This document shows, in pieces, positions 18,472 to 28,316 of a stretch of 64,000 bases of DNA. The position numbers were made by a program, and so were the translations under genes. Below the pieces are notes generated by a model, which was not told the origin of the DNA, made no database searches, and saw only the letters and a program-made list of their open reading frames with translations. Source of the stretch: an uncultured Gammaproteobacteria bacterium (GTDB lineage: Bacteria > Pseudomonadota > Gammaproteobacteria > Steroidobacterales > XN24); NCBI GenBank assembly GCA_947259915.1, contig CAMYOC010000049.1, positions 97,539 through 161,538 on the forward strand. Reading direction: 5' to 3'. The number at the start of each line of letters is the position of its first letter. Position 1 is the first letter of the stretch.

Positions 18472-18909
18472 CTAGAACGGGATATCGTCATCCAGCGCCG
18501 GTTCAGCGGCAGCTGGTTGTTGTGCCTTGGGTTTGCTCTGGTAGTCCCCGCCCGCCGGGGCGCCCGCGCCGGCGCGACCGCCGAGCATGGTCATGTCTCT
18601 GCCTTTGATCTCGGTCGTGTAGCGATCCTGGCCCGACTGATCCTGCCACTTGCGGGTCTGGATCGAGCCCTCGACATAGACCTGGGAGCCCTTGCGCAGA
18701 TACTCGGCCGCGATCTCCGCCAGACGATCGAAAAAAACGACCCGATGCCACTCGGTGCGCTCCTGCTGCTCCCCGGTCTGCTTGTCTTTCCAGGACTCGG
18801 AGGTGGCGAGGCGGATATTGGTGACCGCGCTGCCGCTGGGGGTATAGCGGGTTTCGGGATCGGCGCCGAGATTGCCGACGAGGATGACTTTATTGATGCC
18901 GCGGGCCAT
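18472..18909 (-). CDS. ssb: Single-stranded DNA-binding protein
   Basis: The 145-residue protein has an OB fold (about 1-110; starts [19 protein letters not shown]), a Gly/Ala/Pro-rich linker and the acidic tail DDDIPF that recruits replication and repair partners. The length is slightly short for a gammaproteobacterial SSB because the linker is brief. It is divergent from uvrA, the ancestral arrangement, with a 187-bp intergenic region. I see no clear LexA dyad there. Confidence 0.97.
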   Translation of the reverse strand: MARGINKVILVGNLGADPETRYTPSGSAVTNIRLATSESWKDKQTGEQQERTEWHRVVFFDRLAEIAAEYLRKGSQVYVEGSIQTRKWQDQSGQDRYTTEIKGRDMTMLGGRAGAGAPAGGDYQSKPKAQQPAAAEPALDDDIPF

Positions 18910-19096
18910 GAGCGCTCCTGAGGGTTATGCCGTGCAGGCCAAAGTGTAGACCGCGCATTTTAACCCGTGCATCAGCGAAAACACACCCTGATCACCGGGA
19001 AACGCGGGGTTGACGTCTCGGGTAGTGACGGGCTTTGGCTCGTGCTGGTCAATCCGCGTATAGTTGAGGATTAACTTCTTGCCGCCAGCAGTGTGC

Positions 19097-21955
19097 ATGG
19101 AAACGATCCGGATCCGGGGTGCGCGCACCCACAATCTCCAGAATATCGATCTCGATCTGCCGCGGGAAAAGCTGATCGTGGTCACTGGCTTGTCGGGTTC
19201 GGGCAAGTCATCTCTGGCATTCGACACCATCTATGCGGAAGGCCAGCGACGTTACGTGGAGTCGCTGTCGGCCTACGCCCGCCAGTTCCTGTCGATGATG
19301 GAGAAGCCCGACGTCGATTCCATCGACGGTCTGTCACCGGCGATCTCGATCGAGCAAAAATCGACCTCGCACAACCCCCGATCGACCGTCGGCACGGTCA
19401 CCGAAATCTACGACTATCTGCGCCTGCTGTTCGCACGGGCCGGGACCCCGCTCTGCCCTCACCACGGGGAGCCGCTGGAAGCACAGACCGTCAGCCAGAT
19501 GGTAGACCAGGTCCTGGCACTGTCCGAGGGTACGCGGCTGATGCTACTGGCCCCGGTGGTCCGCGACCGCAAGGGTGAACACCACAATCAGCTGGCCGAG
19601 CTGCGCGCACAGGGTTTCGTCCGGGCCCGGATCGATAACGAGGTGTTTGAGCTCGATGACCCGCCGGATCTGGATCTGCACCGCAAACACACGGTGGAGG
19701 CCGTGGTGGACCGCGTGCGGGTACGCGAGGATCTGCGTCTCAGGCTGGCGGAGTCCCTGGAGACCGCGCTGCGGCTCGCCGACGGCATCGCCCAGGTGGC
19801 GTTTATGGATGAACCCGGCCGGGAGGAGCTGCTGTTCTCGGACCGCTTCGCCTGCCCGGTCTGCGGCTACAGCATCCCGGAGCTGGAACCGCGGATGTTC
19901 TCCTTCAACAACCCGGCCGGCGCATGCAAGACCTGTGACGGTCTCGGCGTGCAGCAGTTCTTCGATCCGGAGCGGGTGGCGGCCAGTCCCCATCTGAGCC
20001 TCGCTGGCGGCGCCATCCGCGGCTGGGACCGTCGCAACGCCTATTACTTCCAGCTGATCCAGTGCCTGGCCAGGCATTTCAAGTTCGATATCGAGCAACC
20101 CTTTGCCGAGCTGCCCGAGAAACTCAGACAGATCATCCTCTACGGCAGCGGCGACGAGGTGATCGAGTTCAGCTATCTGGACGGTCGCGGCGGCAGCACC
20201 AAACGCCGCCATCGCTTCGAAGGCATCATCCCCAATATGGAACGCCGATACCGCGAGACCGAGTCCAATACGGTGCGGGAAGAGCTGGCCAAATATCTCA
20301 GCATGCGCCCATGCGGCGACTGCGCGGGCACCCGTCTCAACGAAGGGGCCCGGCATGTGTTCGTCAACGAGCGCAGTCTGCCCGAGCTGACCTCGCTGTC
20401 GGTCGGCGCAGCCGGCCGCTTTTTCGGCGAGCTCGATCTGCCCGGCTGGCGCGGCGAGATCGCCGGGAAGATCGTCAAGGAGATCGGTGACCGGCTCAGC
20501 TTTCTGGTGGATGTCGGGCTGGACTACCTGTCGCTGGACCGCAGCGCGGAGACCTTGTCGGGTGGCGAGGCGCAACGTATCCGTCTGGCCAGCCAGATTG
20601 GCTCCGGACTGGTCGGCGTGATGTACATCCTCGACGAGCCGTCTATCGGCCTGCATCAGCGTGACAATCAGCGCCTGCTCAACACGCTGATCCAGCTGCG
20701 GGACCTGGGCAATACCGTGATCGTCGTGGAGCACGACGAGGAGGCGATCGCGGCCGCCGACTACGTGCTCGATATCGGCCCCGGGGCCGGCGTCCACGGC
20801 GGGCAGATCGTCTCCCAGGGCACACCGGCCGACGTCATGGCAGATCCGGCGTCGCTGACCGGACAATATCTGTCCGGACGGCGCAGCATCCCGGTGCCGG
20901 AAGTCCGCACCCGGCCGCAGAAGAAAAATGAAATCCGCATCCGCGGCGCTCGCGGCAACAACCTGAAGGATCTGGATGTTGCCATCCCGCTGAGCCTGAT
21001 GACCTGTGTCACCGGCGTCTCGGGCTCCGGCAAATCGACGCTGATCAACGACACGCTCTATCTTGCCGCCGCCGAACATATCAACCGGTCGGCCACCAAT
21101 CCGGCCGCACACATGGCCATCGAGGGATTGGACAAGGTCGATCGGGTGATCGACATAAGCCAGAGCCCGATCGGCCGGACGCCGCGCTCCAACCCGGCCA
21201 CTTACAGCGGTCTGTTTACGCCGATCCGTGATCTGTTCGCCGGCACCGCGGAGGCGCGCTCGCGGGGCTACAAACCGGGCCGTTTCAGCTTTAACGTCAA
21301 GGGCGGTCGCTGCGAGGCCTGTCAGGGTGACGGCGTAATCAAGGTCGAGATGCACTTTCTGCCCGACATCTATGTCGCCTGCGATGTGTGCAAGGGCAAG
21401 CGCTATAACCGCGAGACCCTCGAGATCCGCTACAAGGGCAGTAATATCCACGAGGTTCTGGAGATGACCGTGGAGGACGCGCTCGAGTTCTTCCGCAACG
21501 TGCCGGTGATCAAGCGCAAGTTGCAGACGCTTATGGACGTGGGCCTGTCCTATGTTCGCCTGGGTCAGAACGCGACCACGCTATCCGGCGGCGAAGCGCA
21601 GCGGGTCAAGCTGGCCAAGGAACTGTCCAAACGCGACACCGGCAAGACTTTGTATATCCTCGATGAGCCCACCACCGGGCTGCATTTCCACGACATCGCA
21701 CAATTGTTGCATGTGCTCCATCGGCTACGCGACCACGGCAACACCATCGTCGTGATCGAGCACAATCTGGATGTGATCAAGACCGCCGACTGGATCATCG
21801 ATCTCGGACCGGAGGGTGGTGATGGCGGCGGTGAAGTGATCGCCATCGGCACGCCCGAGGAAGTTGCCGCGACGGCGTCTTCGTATACCGGTCAATTCCT
21901 CAAGCGGATTCTCGAGCGCGCTGGCAGCCAGCCGAAATCCAAGCGCCGGGCGTGA
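19097..21955 (+). CDS. uvrA: Excinuclease ABC subunit A
   Basis: The 952-residue protein has two ABC ATPase halves. Walker A motifs are GLSGSGKSS (about 31-39) and GVSGSGKST (about 648-656), with two [10 protein letters not shown] signatures. Two zinc modules are formed by CPVC...CKTC and CEAC...CDVC. UvrA finds bulky lesions and loads UvrB in nucleotide excision repair. The ATG at 19097 starts the conserved [17 protein letters not shown]. An extra 11-codon in-frame lead exists and is rejected. It is transcribed away from ssb. Confidence 0.98.
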   Translation: METIRIRGARTHNLQNIDLDLPREKLIVVTGLSGSGKSSLAFDTIYAEGQRRYVESLSAYARQFLSMMEKPDVDSIDGLSPAISIEQKSTSHNPRSTVGTVTEIYDYLRLLFARAGTPLCPHHGEPLEAQTVSQMVDQVLALSEGTRLMLLAPVVRDRKGEHHNQLAELRAQGFVRARIDNEVFELDDPPDLDLHRKHTVEAVVDRVRVREDLRLRLAESLETALRLADGIAQVAFMDEPGREELLFSDRFACPVCGYSIPELEPRMFSFNNPAGACKTCDGLGVQQFFDPERVAASPHLSLAGGAIRGWDRRNAYYFQLIQCLARHFKFDIEQPFAELPEKLRQIILYGSGDEVIEFSYLDGRGGSTKRRHRFEGIIPNMERRYRETESNTVREELAKYLSMRPCGDCAGTRLNEGARHVFVNERSLPELTSLSVGAAGRFFGELDLPGWRGEIAGKIVKEIGDRLSFLVDVGLDYLSLDRSAETLSGGEAQRIRLASQIGSGLVGVMYILDEPSIGLHQRDNQRLLNTLIQLRDLGNTVIVVEHDEEAIAAADYVLDIGPGAGVHGGQIVSQGTPADVMADPASLTGQYLSGRRSIPVPEVRTRPQKKNEIRIRGARGNNLKDLDVAIPLSLMTCVTGVSGSGKSTLINDTLYLAAAEHINRSATNPAAHMAIEGLDKVDRVIDISQSPIGRTPRSNPATYSGLFTPIRDLFAGTAEARSRGYKPGRFSFNVKGGRCEACQGDGVIKVEMHFLPDIYVACDVCKGKRYNRETLEIRYKGSNIHEVLEMTVEDALEFFRNVPVIKRKLQTLMDVGLSYVRLGQNATTLSGGEAQRVKLAKELSKRDTGKTLYILDEPTTGLHFHDIAQLLHVLHRLRDHGNTIVVIEHNLDVIKTADWIIDLGPEGGDGGGEVIAIGTPEEVAATASSYTGQFLKRILERAGSQPKSKRRA

Positions 21956-21979
21956 GCGTCTGCCGTCAACAGGGCCGGC

Positions 21980-22012
21980 AAGCCCCGCTTGCATGATCTA
22001 AACTCGGGGTTT
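21980..22012 (+). terminator. Possible hairpin terminator after uvrA
   Basis: AAGCCCCG (21980-21987) pairs with CGGGGTTT (22005-22012) including one G-T wobble, leaving a 17-base loop and a short T run. The stem is weak and the T tract short, so it may be a modest terminator or an incidental hairpin in the 82-bp gap. Confidence 0.3.
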
Positions 22013-22037
22013 GACTCAGTGTCCGGGGGGCGTTGCA

Positions 22038-22601
22038 ATGCGCAGACTGTTGATCGGCAGTTTTCTGGCGGCCGTGGCCATGTTCGTTTGGGGATTTTTG
22101 TTCTACGTCGTCAGTCCGGCCATGGACTCGGCGATCAAGACCGTCACCGACGACGCCGCGACCCAGACCATGCTGCGGCAACACTTCACCGAGTCCGGGA
22201 CCTACTTCGTGCCGAGCCCGAATCTGCCCGAGGAGCAGATGACTCAGCTCCATGAAGCCGGTCCGCTGGCGATGGTGACCGTTCGCCAGGACGGGGCGCC
22301 ACCGATGGATCCCATGGTGCTGGTCTACGGCTTTCTCCATCAATGGGTGGTCTGTCTGCTGCTGGCCGTGCTGCTGCTCAAGGCCGCACCGGGGCTGTCG
22401 GGGTATGGAGCCCGGGCCGGCTTCCTGGCCCTGGCGGGTTTTACCGCGGCCTTGTTTATCGACTACGGCACGACGATCTGGTGGTACGCGGATCGCGACT
22501 TCGCGCTGACCAATCTGGTGCACAACACCGGGGCCTGGACGGCAGCCGGTCTGGTGCTGGCCTGGATGCCGGGCGCAGGCAGGGCCGCGGCCGGTCGCTA
22601 G
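22038..22601 (+). CDS. Unknown inner-membrane protein, four predicted helices
   Basis: The 187-residue protein has a helix at about 4-26, an extracytoplasmic loop of about 75 residues containing ESGTYFVPSPN, and three further helices (about 98-116, 127-147, 160-180). I recognise no family. Similar small proteins with this loop occur as conserved hypotheticals. The start at 22038 follows a G-rich stretch (GGGGGGCG). The 3' end overlaps the ggt stop convergently by 4 bp. Confidence 0.7.
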   Translation: MRRLLIGSFLAAVAMFVWGFLFYVVSPAMDSAIKTVTDDAATQTMLRQHFTESGTYFVPSPNLPEEQMTQLHEAGPLAMVTVRQDGAPPMDPMVLVYGFLHQWVVCLLLAVLLLKAAPGLSGYGARAGFLALAGFTAALFIDYGTTIWWYADRDFALTNLVHNTGAWTAAGLVLAWMPGAGRAAAGR

Positions 22602-24340
22602 TAACCGGCGGCGTGGCCGTCCTTACGCGACTCGGAAGCGCCGTAATAGACGCCCTGGCTATGGTTCCGCATGATCGCCTGATAACCGCCAAAACCACCG
22701 GGATCGGAACCGAGCCTGTGACCCATGCTGCTTAACTTGTTGACGGTCTCCAGCGGAAAGCCGGTCTCCAAATAGACGATGCCGCCGTCTTTCATGCGCT
22801 CACCGGTCGAGCGGAACGCACCACCGGCCAGGGTTTCGTTGGCCGGCTGACTGGAACCGCCGTGGCGGACCCGCGGCGCGTCACCGGCCTCCTGCAGATT
22901 CATACCGAAGTCGATCAGATTGACCAGGATCTGCACATGCCCCTGGGGCTGCATGGCGCCGCCCATAACGCCGAAGCTCAGCCACGGCTTGCCGTCTTTG
23001 CTCACGAATGCCGGGATGATGGTGTGGAACGGACGCTTGCCCGGCGCGTAGACATTGGGGTGCCCGTCTTCGAGACTGAATAATTCGCCGCGATCCTGGA
23101 GGATGAAACCGAGCCCGGCCGGCGTCATCCCCGAGCCCATGCCGCGATAATTGCTCTGGATCAGCGACACCATATTGCCGTCGGCATCCGCGGTGGTCAG
23201 ATAGATGGTATCGCCCTGCTCAAGCCGCTCGTCGCCGGCCGGATAAGACCGGGCCGCACGCGTCGGGTTGATCAGGCTGCGGCGCCCGGCCGCGTAATCC
23301 TTGGAGATCAGGCGCGCCACCGGGACATCGGCGAAGTCCATGTCGGCATAGAACCGGGCCCGGTCCTCGAACGCCAGCTTTTTCGCTTCCACCAGCGTAT
23401 GGACATACTCGGCACTACCGAAACCCATGGCCGTAATGTCGAAGCCCTCGAGGATATTGAGCATCTGCAGCGCGGCGATACCCTGACCGTTGGGCGGGAG
23501 TTCGAACACCTCGTATCCGCGGTAGCTGGTAGACACCGGCTCGACCCACTCGGACCGATGGCTGGCCAGATCTTCGTAGCTCAGGAAACCGCCGTTCTCG
23601 GCCATGTATGCAGCGATGGCCCGAGCCATGTCACCCTTGTAGAACACATCGCGACCGCCGTCAGCGATTTTTTGATAGGTGTCGGCCAGGGCCGGGTTGC
23701 GGAACACATCGCCCTTCTTTGGGGCGCTGCCGCCGGGCGCGAAGATATCGGCAAAGCCGGGGTAACGGGACAGCCTCGGCACGCTGCGCTGCCAGTAATA
23801 GGCGATCACCTCGGTGACCGGGAAGCCCTCCCGGGCGTAGCGGATAGCCGGCGCCAGTACCTGGGTCATGGGCAGACGGCCATAACGCTGATGGAGTTCG
23901 AACCATCCATCGACGGTGCCGGGAACGCTGACCGGTAGCGGACCCAATGGCGGGATAGCCTCGTAGCCGTTATCGCGGAAATATTGCAGCGTCAGCGACT
24001 GCGGCGAGCGGCCGCTGGCATTGAGTCCGTTCAGGGCCTTTTTGTCCGCGTCCCAGACGATCGCGAACAGGTCGCCACCGATGCCATTGCCAACCGGTTC
24101 CATCAGACCCAGCGCCGCATTGGCCGCGATCGCGGCGTCCACTGCGCTGCCGCCTTCACGCAGGATCTCGAGCGCGATCTGGGTGGCAAGAGGATGACTG
24201 GTGGCGGCCATGCCGTGGCTCGCGATGACCTCGGAGCGGGTGGTGAAGGCTTTGTCGGTAATGCGATCAGCGCCGATGGACATGGAGCTCACCAGGGTAA
24301 GGAGGAAGGCTCCCATGATACGGAAGGCGGCCTGCGGCAT
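22598..24340 (-). CDS. ggt: Gamma-glutamyltransferase, secreted
   Basis: This 580-residue Ntn-hydrolase precursor has a signal peptide (about 1-23). GGT cleaves glutathione and transfers its gamma-glutamyl group in the periplasm. The self-processing nucleophile is Thr378 in GDTIYLTTADADGN, in line with the TTH position of known enzymes, so processing should yield a large and a small subunit. The glycine pair GGAMQPQGH and the NGIGGDLFAIV segment are also present. The ATG at 24340 is preceded by AAGGAA. It is divergent from the SLC13 gene (121 bp). Confidence 0.93.
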   Translation of the reverse strand: MPQAAFRIMGAFLLTLVSSMSIGADRITDKAFTTRSEVIASHGMAATSHPLATQIALEILREGGSAVDAAIAANAALGLMEPVGNGIGGDLFAIVWDADKKALNGLNASGRSPQSLTLQYFRDNGYEAIPPLGPLPVSVPGTVDGWFELHQRYGRLPMTQVLAPAIRYAREGFPVTEVIAYYWQRSVPRLSRYPGFADIFAPGGSAPKKGDVFRNPALADTYQKIADGGRDVFYKGDMARAIAAYMAENGGFLSYEDLASHRSEWVEPVSTSYRGYEVFELPPNGQGIAALQMLNILEGFDITAMGFGSAEYVHTLVEAKKLAFEDRARFYADMDFADVPVARLISKDYAAGRRSLINPTRAARSYPAGDERLEQGDTIYLTTADADGNMVSLIQSNYRGMGSGMTPAGLGFILQDRGELFSLEDGHPNVYAPGKRPFHTIIPAFVSKDGKPWLSFGVMGGAMQPQGHVQILVNLIDFGMNLQEAGDAPRVRHGGSSQPANETLAGGAFRSTGERMKDGGIVYLETGFPLETVNKLSSMGHRLGSDPGGFGGYQAIMRNHSQGVYYGASESRKDGHAAGY

Positions 24341-24461
24341 GTTCGGATTTCCTTGCTTGGGGTGCCGGGAAGCCGGCGGAGTAGGCATCGTCTATCATGC
24401 CGCAGATGCCCCGGCATGTTAACCGCGTGCTGGCCGTGGCGTCCGCCAGTCCCCGGAGGAG

Positions 24462-26237
24462 ATGATGGGCCCCGATGCTGTCTTGACCGTCGTCGTTATG
24501 GGGGGCTGTGCCGGCGCCTTGTTGTTGACCCGGATCGCCCCCGACGCGGTCCTGATGGCCGGGCTGGCGGTGCTGTTGATCAGCGGCGTGGTCTCCCCTG
24601 CCGAGGGTCTCGGCGGGTTCGCCAATCCCGGTACCGTTACCGTCGCAGCCTTCTATGTCATCGCCGCGGGTCTGCGCGAGACTGGCGCGCTGGACCTGAT
24701 GGTGGGGCCGCTGTTCCGTGACACGCACACGGTGCGCAAGGCGACCGCGCGGATGACCGGACCGGTGATGATCATGAGCGCCTTTGTCGCCAACACACCG
24801 ATCGTCGCCAGCTTCCTGCCGGCGGTCGCCGACTGGGCCCGGCAACGCGGTTTCTCTCCGTCGCAGCTGCTGATGCCGCTGAGCTACGCCGCGATCCTGG
24901 GCGGTACCTGCACGCTGGCTGGCACGACTACCAATCTTGTGGTCAACGGCATGCTGATAGACGCGACCGGTGGCAACGGTCTCGGTTTTTTCGAGATGGC
25001 CTGGGTCGGTCTGCCCTGCGCAGCCCTCGGCTTCGTCTATCTTTGGATCGCGGGTCCGGCCCTGCTGCCGCGGCGCTCTCCGGCCCTCGAAGAACTGCGC
25101 GATATCCGCGAATACACGGTAGAGATGCTGGTCAGCGAGCAGAGCCCGCTGGCCGGCAAGACCGTTGAAGAGGCCGGACTTCGACATCTCAGCGCGCTGT
25201 TCCTGATCGAGATCGGCCGGGCCGGCATGGCCTTGCCCGCCGTGTCCTCCGACGAAGTTCTGCGTGCCCATGACCGGCTGGTGTTCGCCGGCGCCAGCGA
25301 GTCGGTGCTTGACCTGCAGCAGATCCGCGGTCTGGAACCAGCCACCGACCAGGTGTTCAAGCTCGAAGGCCCACGCAGCGAGCGTCGCTTCTTTGAGGCA
25401 GTGATCGGACGTGATTCACCCTACGCCGGTCACAGCATCCGCGAGAGTCGTTTCCGCACCCGCTGCGGCGCCGTGGTCATCGCCGTGGCCCGCAACGGCA
25501 GCCGCATCCGGGGCAAGCTGGGCGATATCGAGATCGAAGCCGGCGACACGCTGTTGCTCGAGTCCGGTCAGGATTTTGCCGACCGCCAGCGGGCCGCCAA
25601 CGACTTCCTGCTGATCCGGCCGATCGACGGCGTGTCTCTGCGTCGACACGACCGGGCGCCGGTAGCCTGGGGCATCCTCGGCGTGGTTGTTGTCACCGCG
25701 ACCACGGATTGGCTGAGTCTGCTCCAGGCTTCGCTGCTTGGCGCCGGGGCGATGGTCGCAGGCCGTTGTTGTACCGTGAACGTGGCACGCACCAGTGTCG
25801 ACCTGCAGGTGATCCTGGTGATCGCCGCCGCGTTCGGGATCGGCAATGCGATGCACACCTCGGGCGCCGGTGCAGTCATTGGCACCAGCATCCTCGCGAT
25901 CGGCGGGGATCATCCGCTCGCATTGCTCGCCGCGATCTATCTGGCCACGTCCCTGCTGACCGCACTGATCACCAACAACGCGGCCGCGGTGCTGATCTTC
26001 CCGGTGGCGATGGCGGCCGCCGGGCAGGCGGGCATTCCGGCGGTACCGATTGCGGTGACCGTAGCGATGGCTGCCTCGGCCAGCTTTATCACGCCAATCG
26101 GTTATCAGACCAATCTGATGGTCTACGGACCGGGTGGCTACCGCGCCTCGGACTATCTGCGCTTCGGCCTGCCGCTGCATCTGACGCTGGGCATGGTCAC
26201 CGTGCTGCTGGTACCGGTGATCTGGCCGCTGCAATAG
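24462..26237 (+). CDS. SLC13-type (DASS) permease with two RCK_C domains
   Basis: The 591-residue protein has an N-terminal set of membrane helices (about 1-200), two TrkA-C (RCK_C) regulatory domains (about 205-390) and a second helix set (about 395-590). The VANTPIVASFLPAV and TLAGTTTNLVVNG segments are SLC13 substrate-loop repeats, mirrored by TNNAAAVLIFP and FITPIGYQTNLM. Members with RCK domains commonly carry sulfate, dicarboxylates or similar anions. ATG codons stand at 24462 and 24465. GGAGGA at 24455-24460 favours the second. Substrate is not defined, though sulfate would fit the nearby sulfate-activation gene. Confidence 0.88.
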   Translation: MMGPDAVLTVVVMGGCAGALLLTRIAPDAVLMAGLAVLLISGVVSPAEGLGGFANPGTVTVAAFYVIAAGLRETGALDLMVGPLFRDTHTVRKATARMTGPVMIMSAFVANTPIVASFLPAVADWARQRGFSPSQLLMPLSYAAILGGTCTLAGTTTNLVVNGMLIDATGGNGLGFFEMAWVGLPCAALGFVYLWIAGPALLPRRSPALEELRDIREYTVEMLVSEQSPLAGKTVEEAGLRHLSALFLIEIGRAGMALPAVSSDEVLRAHDRLVFAGASESVLDLQQIRGLEPATDQVFKLEGPRSERRFFEAVIGRDSPYAGHSIRESRFRTRCGAVVIAVARNGSRIRGKLGDIEIEAGDTLLLESGQDFADRQRAANDFLLIRPIDGVSLRRHDRAPVAWGILGVVVVTATTDWLSLLQASLLGAGAMVAGRCCTVNVARTSVDLQVILVIAAAFGIGNAMHTSGAGAVIGTSILAIGGDHPLALLAAIYLATSLLTALITNNAAAVLIFPVAMAAAGQAGIPAVPIAVTVAMAASASFITPIGYQTNLMVYGPGGYRASDYLRFGLPLHLTLGMVTVLLVPVIWPLQ

Positions 26238-26262
26238 CCGGGAGCCACGGACGCAGGCAAAG

Positions 26263-26289
26263 AAAAAGGGGCGCCATGCGCCCCTTTTT
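26263..26289. terminator. Bidirectional rho-independent terminator
   Basis: A perfect 12-bp inverted repeat, AAAAAGGGGCGC then GCGCCCCTTTTT, surrounds a CAT loop. It is flanked by A and T runs on both sides, so it ends transcripts from the SLC13 gene on + and from the fdh operon on -. Confidence 0.95.
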
Positions 26290-26332
26290 CCCAGGGTTCT
26301 TTCTGATCGCTATCGCTAGCGAGATGGTCTGG

Positions 26333-27418
26333 TCATTCCTTGCGTGGCGCCGCCGGTGCCGGTTGCGCGGAACCGCCGCCCGCGAAGTCACCACTGGTCT
26401 TGCCCTTCATGATCTCGTCGTACCACAGCGGATGATGCTGCTTCGCATATTGCTCGTCGACCTCGCCATGGACCATGCCTTCCAGCGCGCCCTCACTGCC
26501 GATCGTCGCCAGATAGATATGCAGACAGATAAACATAAAGCAGATCAGCGACGACGCGCCGTGGATCACGTTCGCCAGCTGCATCCCGGCGCGGTCCGTG
26601 CCCCAGTTCGGGAACAGCAGGAAGAGCCCCGAAACCACCATGGCGCCGCCAGCGAAGATCAGCGTGTAGAACAACAACTTCTCGCCAGCGTTGGCGAATC
26701 CGGCCGGCGGATGGCCGCTGCCGCCCAGATAACCACCACCCGAGACCAGCCACTTGAAGTCATACGACTTCCAGATGTTGTGGTGGAACCACTTGATCAG
26801 CATCACCAGCAGACCGGCGGTAAAGAACAGGGACAGATAGTCGTGGATCGGTTTGGACATATTGGCCCAGGCCGCAAATGCTTCCTTGCCCATGATCGGG
26901 ATCAACAGCGTCCGTCCCCACAGCAGGCTGAGCCCGGTAATGGCCAGAACGAGGAACAACACGGCTGTGTACCAGTGGATAAAACGATCAATGCCAGGCC
27001 AGCGCGGGATCTTGCGCCCGGTGCGACCCTGCAGCTTGTAGCCACCGGTCATCAGATGATAGATCGCCAGCACGACAAGGATGGAACCGACGCCCCACAG
27101 ACCGAGGTGCAGCACCGGACCGTCGCGGAGTTCGCTCCAGGTCTGGCCCTGACTCTGGATCAGGACATCGGTCTCCTGGCCCTGGACGGCTGAGTAGCCC
27201 GCGTTGCCGCCACGCACCTCACGCCAGTAATCGGCCCGCGGATTGCTCTTGTCGTCGGCCTGCTGACCCGACTCCTGAGCCTGGCTGGCCGGGATGAGCA
27301 GCGCGGTCAGCGGCAGGGCCATCGAGACCGCAAGCGCTAACGTGATGCTCCAAATAAATATGCGGCGGCGCCGACTGGTCTTGCCGCTCCCCACCGTCTC
27401 TACCGATCTTTCAGTCAT
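26333..27418 (-). CDS. fdhC: Formate dehydrogenase gamma subunit (cytochrome b)
   Basis: The 361-residue membrane protein has an N-terminal signal anchor (about 18-45), a periplasmic linker and a four-helix cytochrome b561-type core with the haem histidines in HLGLWG, IHWYTAVLF, PIHDYLSLF and HGASSLICFMFICLHIY. It passes electrons from the periplasmic FdhAB to the quinone pool. It is the last gene of the fdh operon, 72 bp after the small lipoprotein, with the strong terminator downstream. The C-terminus is Ala/Pro-rich and probably flexible. Confidence 0.93.
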   Translation of the reverse strand: MTERSVETVGSGKTSRRRRIFIWSITLALAVSMALPLTALLIPASQAQESGQQADDKSNPRADYWREVRGGNAGYSAVQGQETDVLIQSQGQTWSELRDGPVLHLGLWGVGSILVVLAIYHLMTGGYKLQGRTGRKIPRWPGIDRFIHWYTAVLFLVLAITGLSLLWGRTLLIPIMGKEAFAAWANMSKPIHDYLSLFFTAGLLVMLIKWFHHNIWKSYDFKWLVSGGGYLGGSGHPPAGFANAGEKLLFYTLIFAGGAMVVSGLFLLFPNWGTDRAGMQLANVIHGASSLICFMFICLHIYLATIGSEGALEGMVHGEVDEQYAKQHHPLWYDEIMKGKTSGDFAGGGSAQPAPAAPRKE

Positions 27419-27489
27419 CTGTCTTCTCCCGCTACCGGGACTGCCCCCGGCCCGGCGGTCCGGCCCGGTCTGGCCGCGTCCCCGCGCGC

Positions 27490-27714
27490 CTATTGCCTCG
27501 CCTGTCCCTGCTCGAACCGGTCACTCAGTTGCTGATCCAATTCGCTGCCGGATTTCGCCAACAGCGGATCGGTCTTGCCCTGGTACTCGCCCGGCTTGTA
27601 GAAGGTGACGGGCTCACCGCAGCCGGACAAGGCGAGCAGCGCTGTCGCGCTGATCGCCAGGCCCAGCTTCCGCAGCTTACCCTCGAACGCTGACGTGTCG
27701 TCTGCAGGTCTCAA
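27490..27714 (-). CDS. Small lipoprotein within the fdh operon
   Basis: The 74-residue protein has a lipobox ALSGC (Cys32) and a mature part of about 43 residues containing PVTFYKPGEYQGKTDPLL. It starts with ATGA overlap on fdhB and lies before fdhC. FdhABC clusters of this type often carry such a short lipoprotein, whose role is unknown. It might anchor or stabilise the enzyme. No family name is known to me. Confidence 0.78.
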   Translation of the reverse strand: MRPADDTSAFEGKLRKLGLAISATALLALSGCGEPVTFYKPGEYQGKTDPLLAKSGSELDQQLSDRFEQGQARQ

Positions 27715-28304
27715 GCGTCCCGCTCCCCGTAGGCGGCATCCCAGCCCCAGTTATCCGGGCGCCCGCCGCGACGCGTGATCCGCTCGCGGTAAATGTCGGC
27801 AACCATATCGCCGTCGCCGCCCAGCAGGGCTTTGGTGGCACACATCTCGGCACAGGCCGGCAATTTGCCCTGGGCCAGACGGTTGCTGCCGTACTTCTCG
27901 AACTCGGCGGCGGAGTTGTCTTCTTCCGGTCCGCCGGAGCAGAAGGTGCACTTGTCCATCTTGCCACGAACCCCGAAGGCCTCCTGCTGAGGATACTGGG
28001 GCGCGCCGAACGGGCAGGCATAGAAGCAGTAGCCGCAGCCGATACACAGGTCCTTGTCGTGCAGCACCACGCCGTCGTCGGTGGTGTAGAAGCAGTCCAC
28101 GGGACACACCGCGGCACAGGGCGCGTCGGTGCAATGCATACAGGCGACTGAAATAGACTTCTCGCCGGGAACACCATCGTCCAGGGTGACTACCCTGCGT
28201 CGGTTGATGCCCCAGGGCACCTCGTTCTCGTTCTTACAGGCGGTGACACAGCCGTTGCACTCGATGCAGCGCTCGGAATCACACAAAAACTTCATTCGTG
28301 CCAT
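27711..28304 (-). CDS. fdhB: Formate dehydrogenase beta subunit (4 x 4Fe-4S)
   Basis: The 197-residue ferredoxin-like subunit carries four cysteine groups: CIECNGC, CMHCTDAPC, CIGCGYC and CTFC with CAEMC. They wire electrons from FdhA to FdhC. It lacks the C-terminal transmembrane helix of the FdnH type, so membrane attachment must come from FdhC. It has no Tat signal and is likely co-exported with FdhA. The start at 28304 is 12 bp after the fdhA stop. Confidence 0.95.
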   Translation of the reverse strand: MARMKFLCDSERCIECNGCVTACKNENEVPWGINRRRVVTLDDGVPGEKSISVACMHCTDAPCAAVCPVDCFYTTDDGVVLHDKDLCIGCGYCFYACPFGAPQYPQQEAFGVRGKMDKCTFCSGGPEEDNSAAEFEKYGSNRLAQGKLPACAEMCATKALLGGDGDMVADIYRERITRRGGRPDNWGWDAAYGERDA

Positions 28305-28316
28305 GGTCGTGATCTC

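Noticed and set aside
16704..18608. Long open frame antisense to the ATP sulfurylase/APS kinase gene
   Set aside because: The opposite strand encodes a clear bifunctional enzyme, and this frame has no known motifs.
18910..19096. LexA box between ssb and uvrA
   Set aside because: I looked for CTG-N10-CAG and related forms and found no convincing match, so SOS control is not claimed.
19544..21451. Long open frame antisense to uvrA
   Set aside because: It runs opposite a well-defined uvrA and has no domain likeness. High GC keeps antisense frames open.
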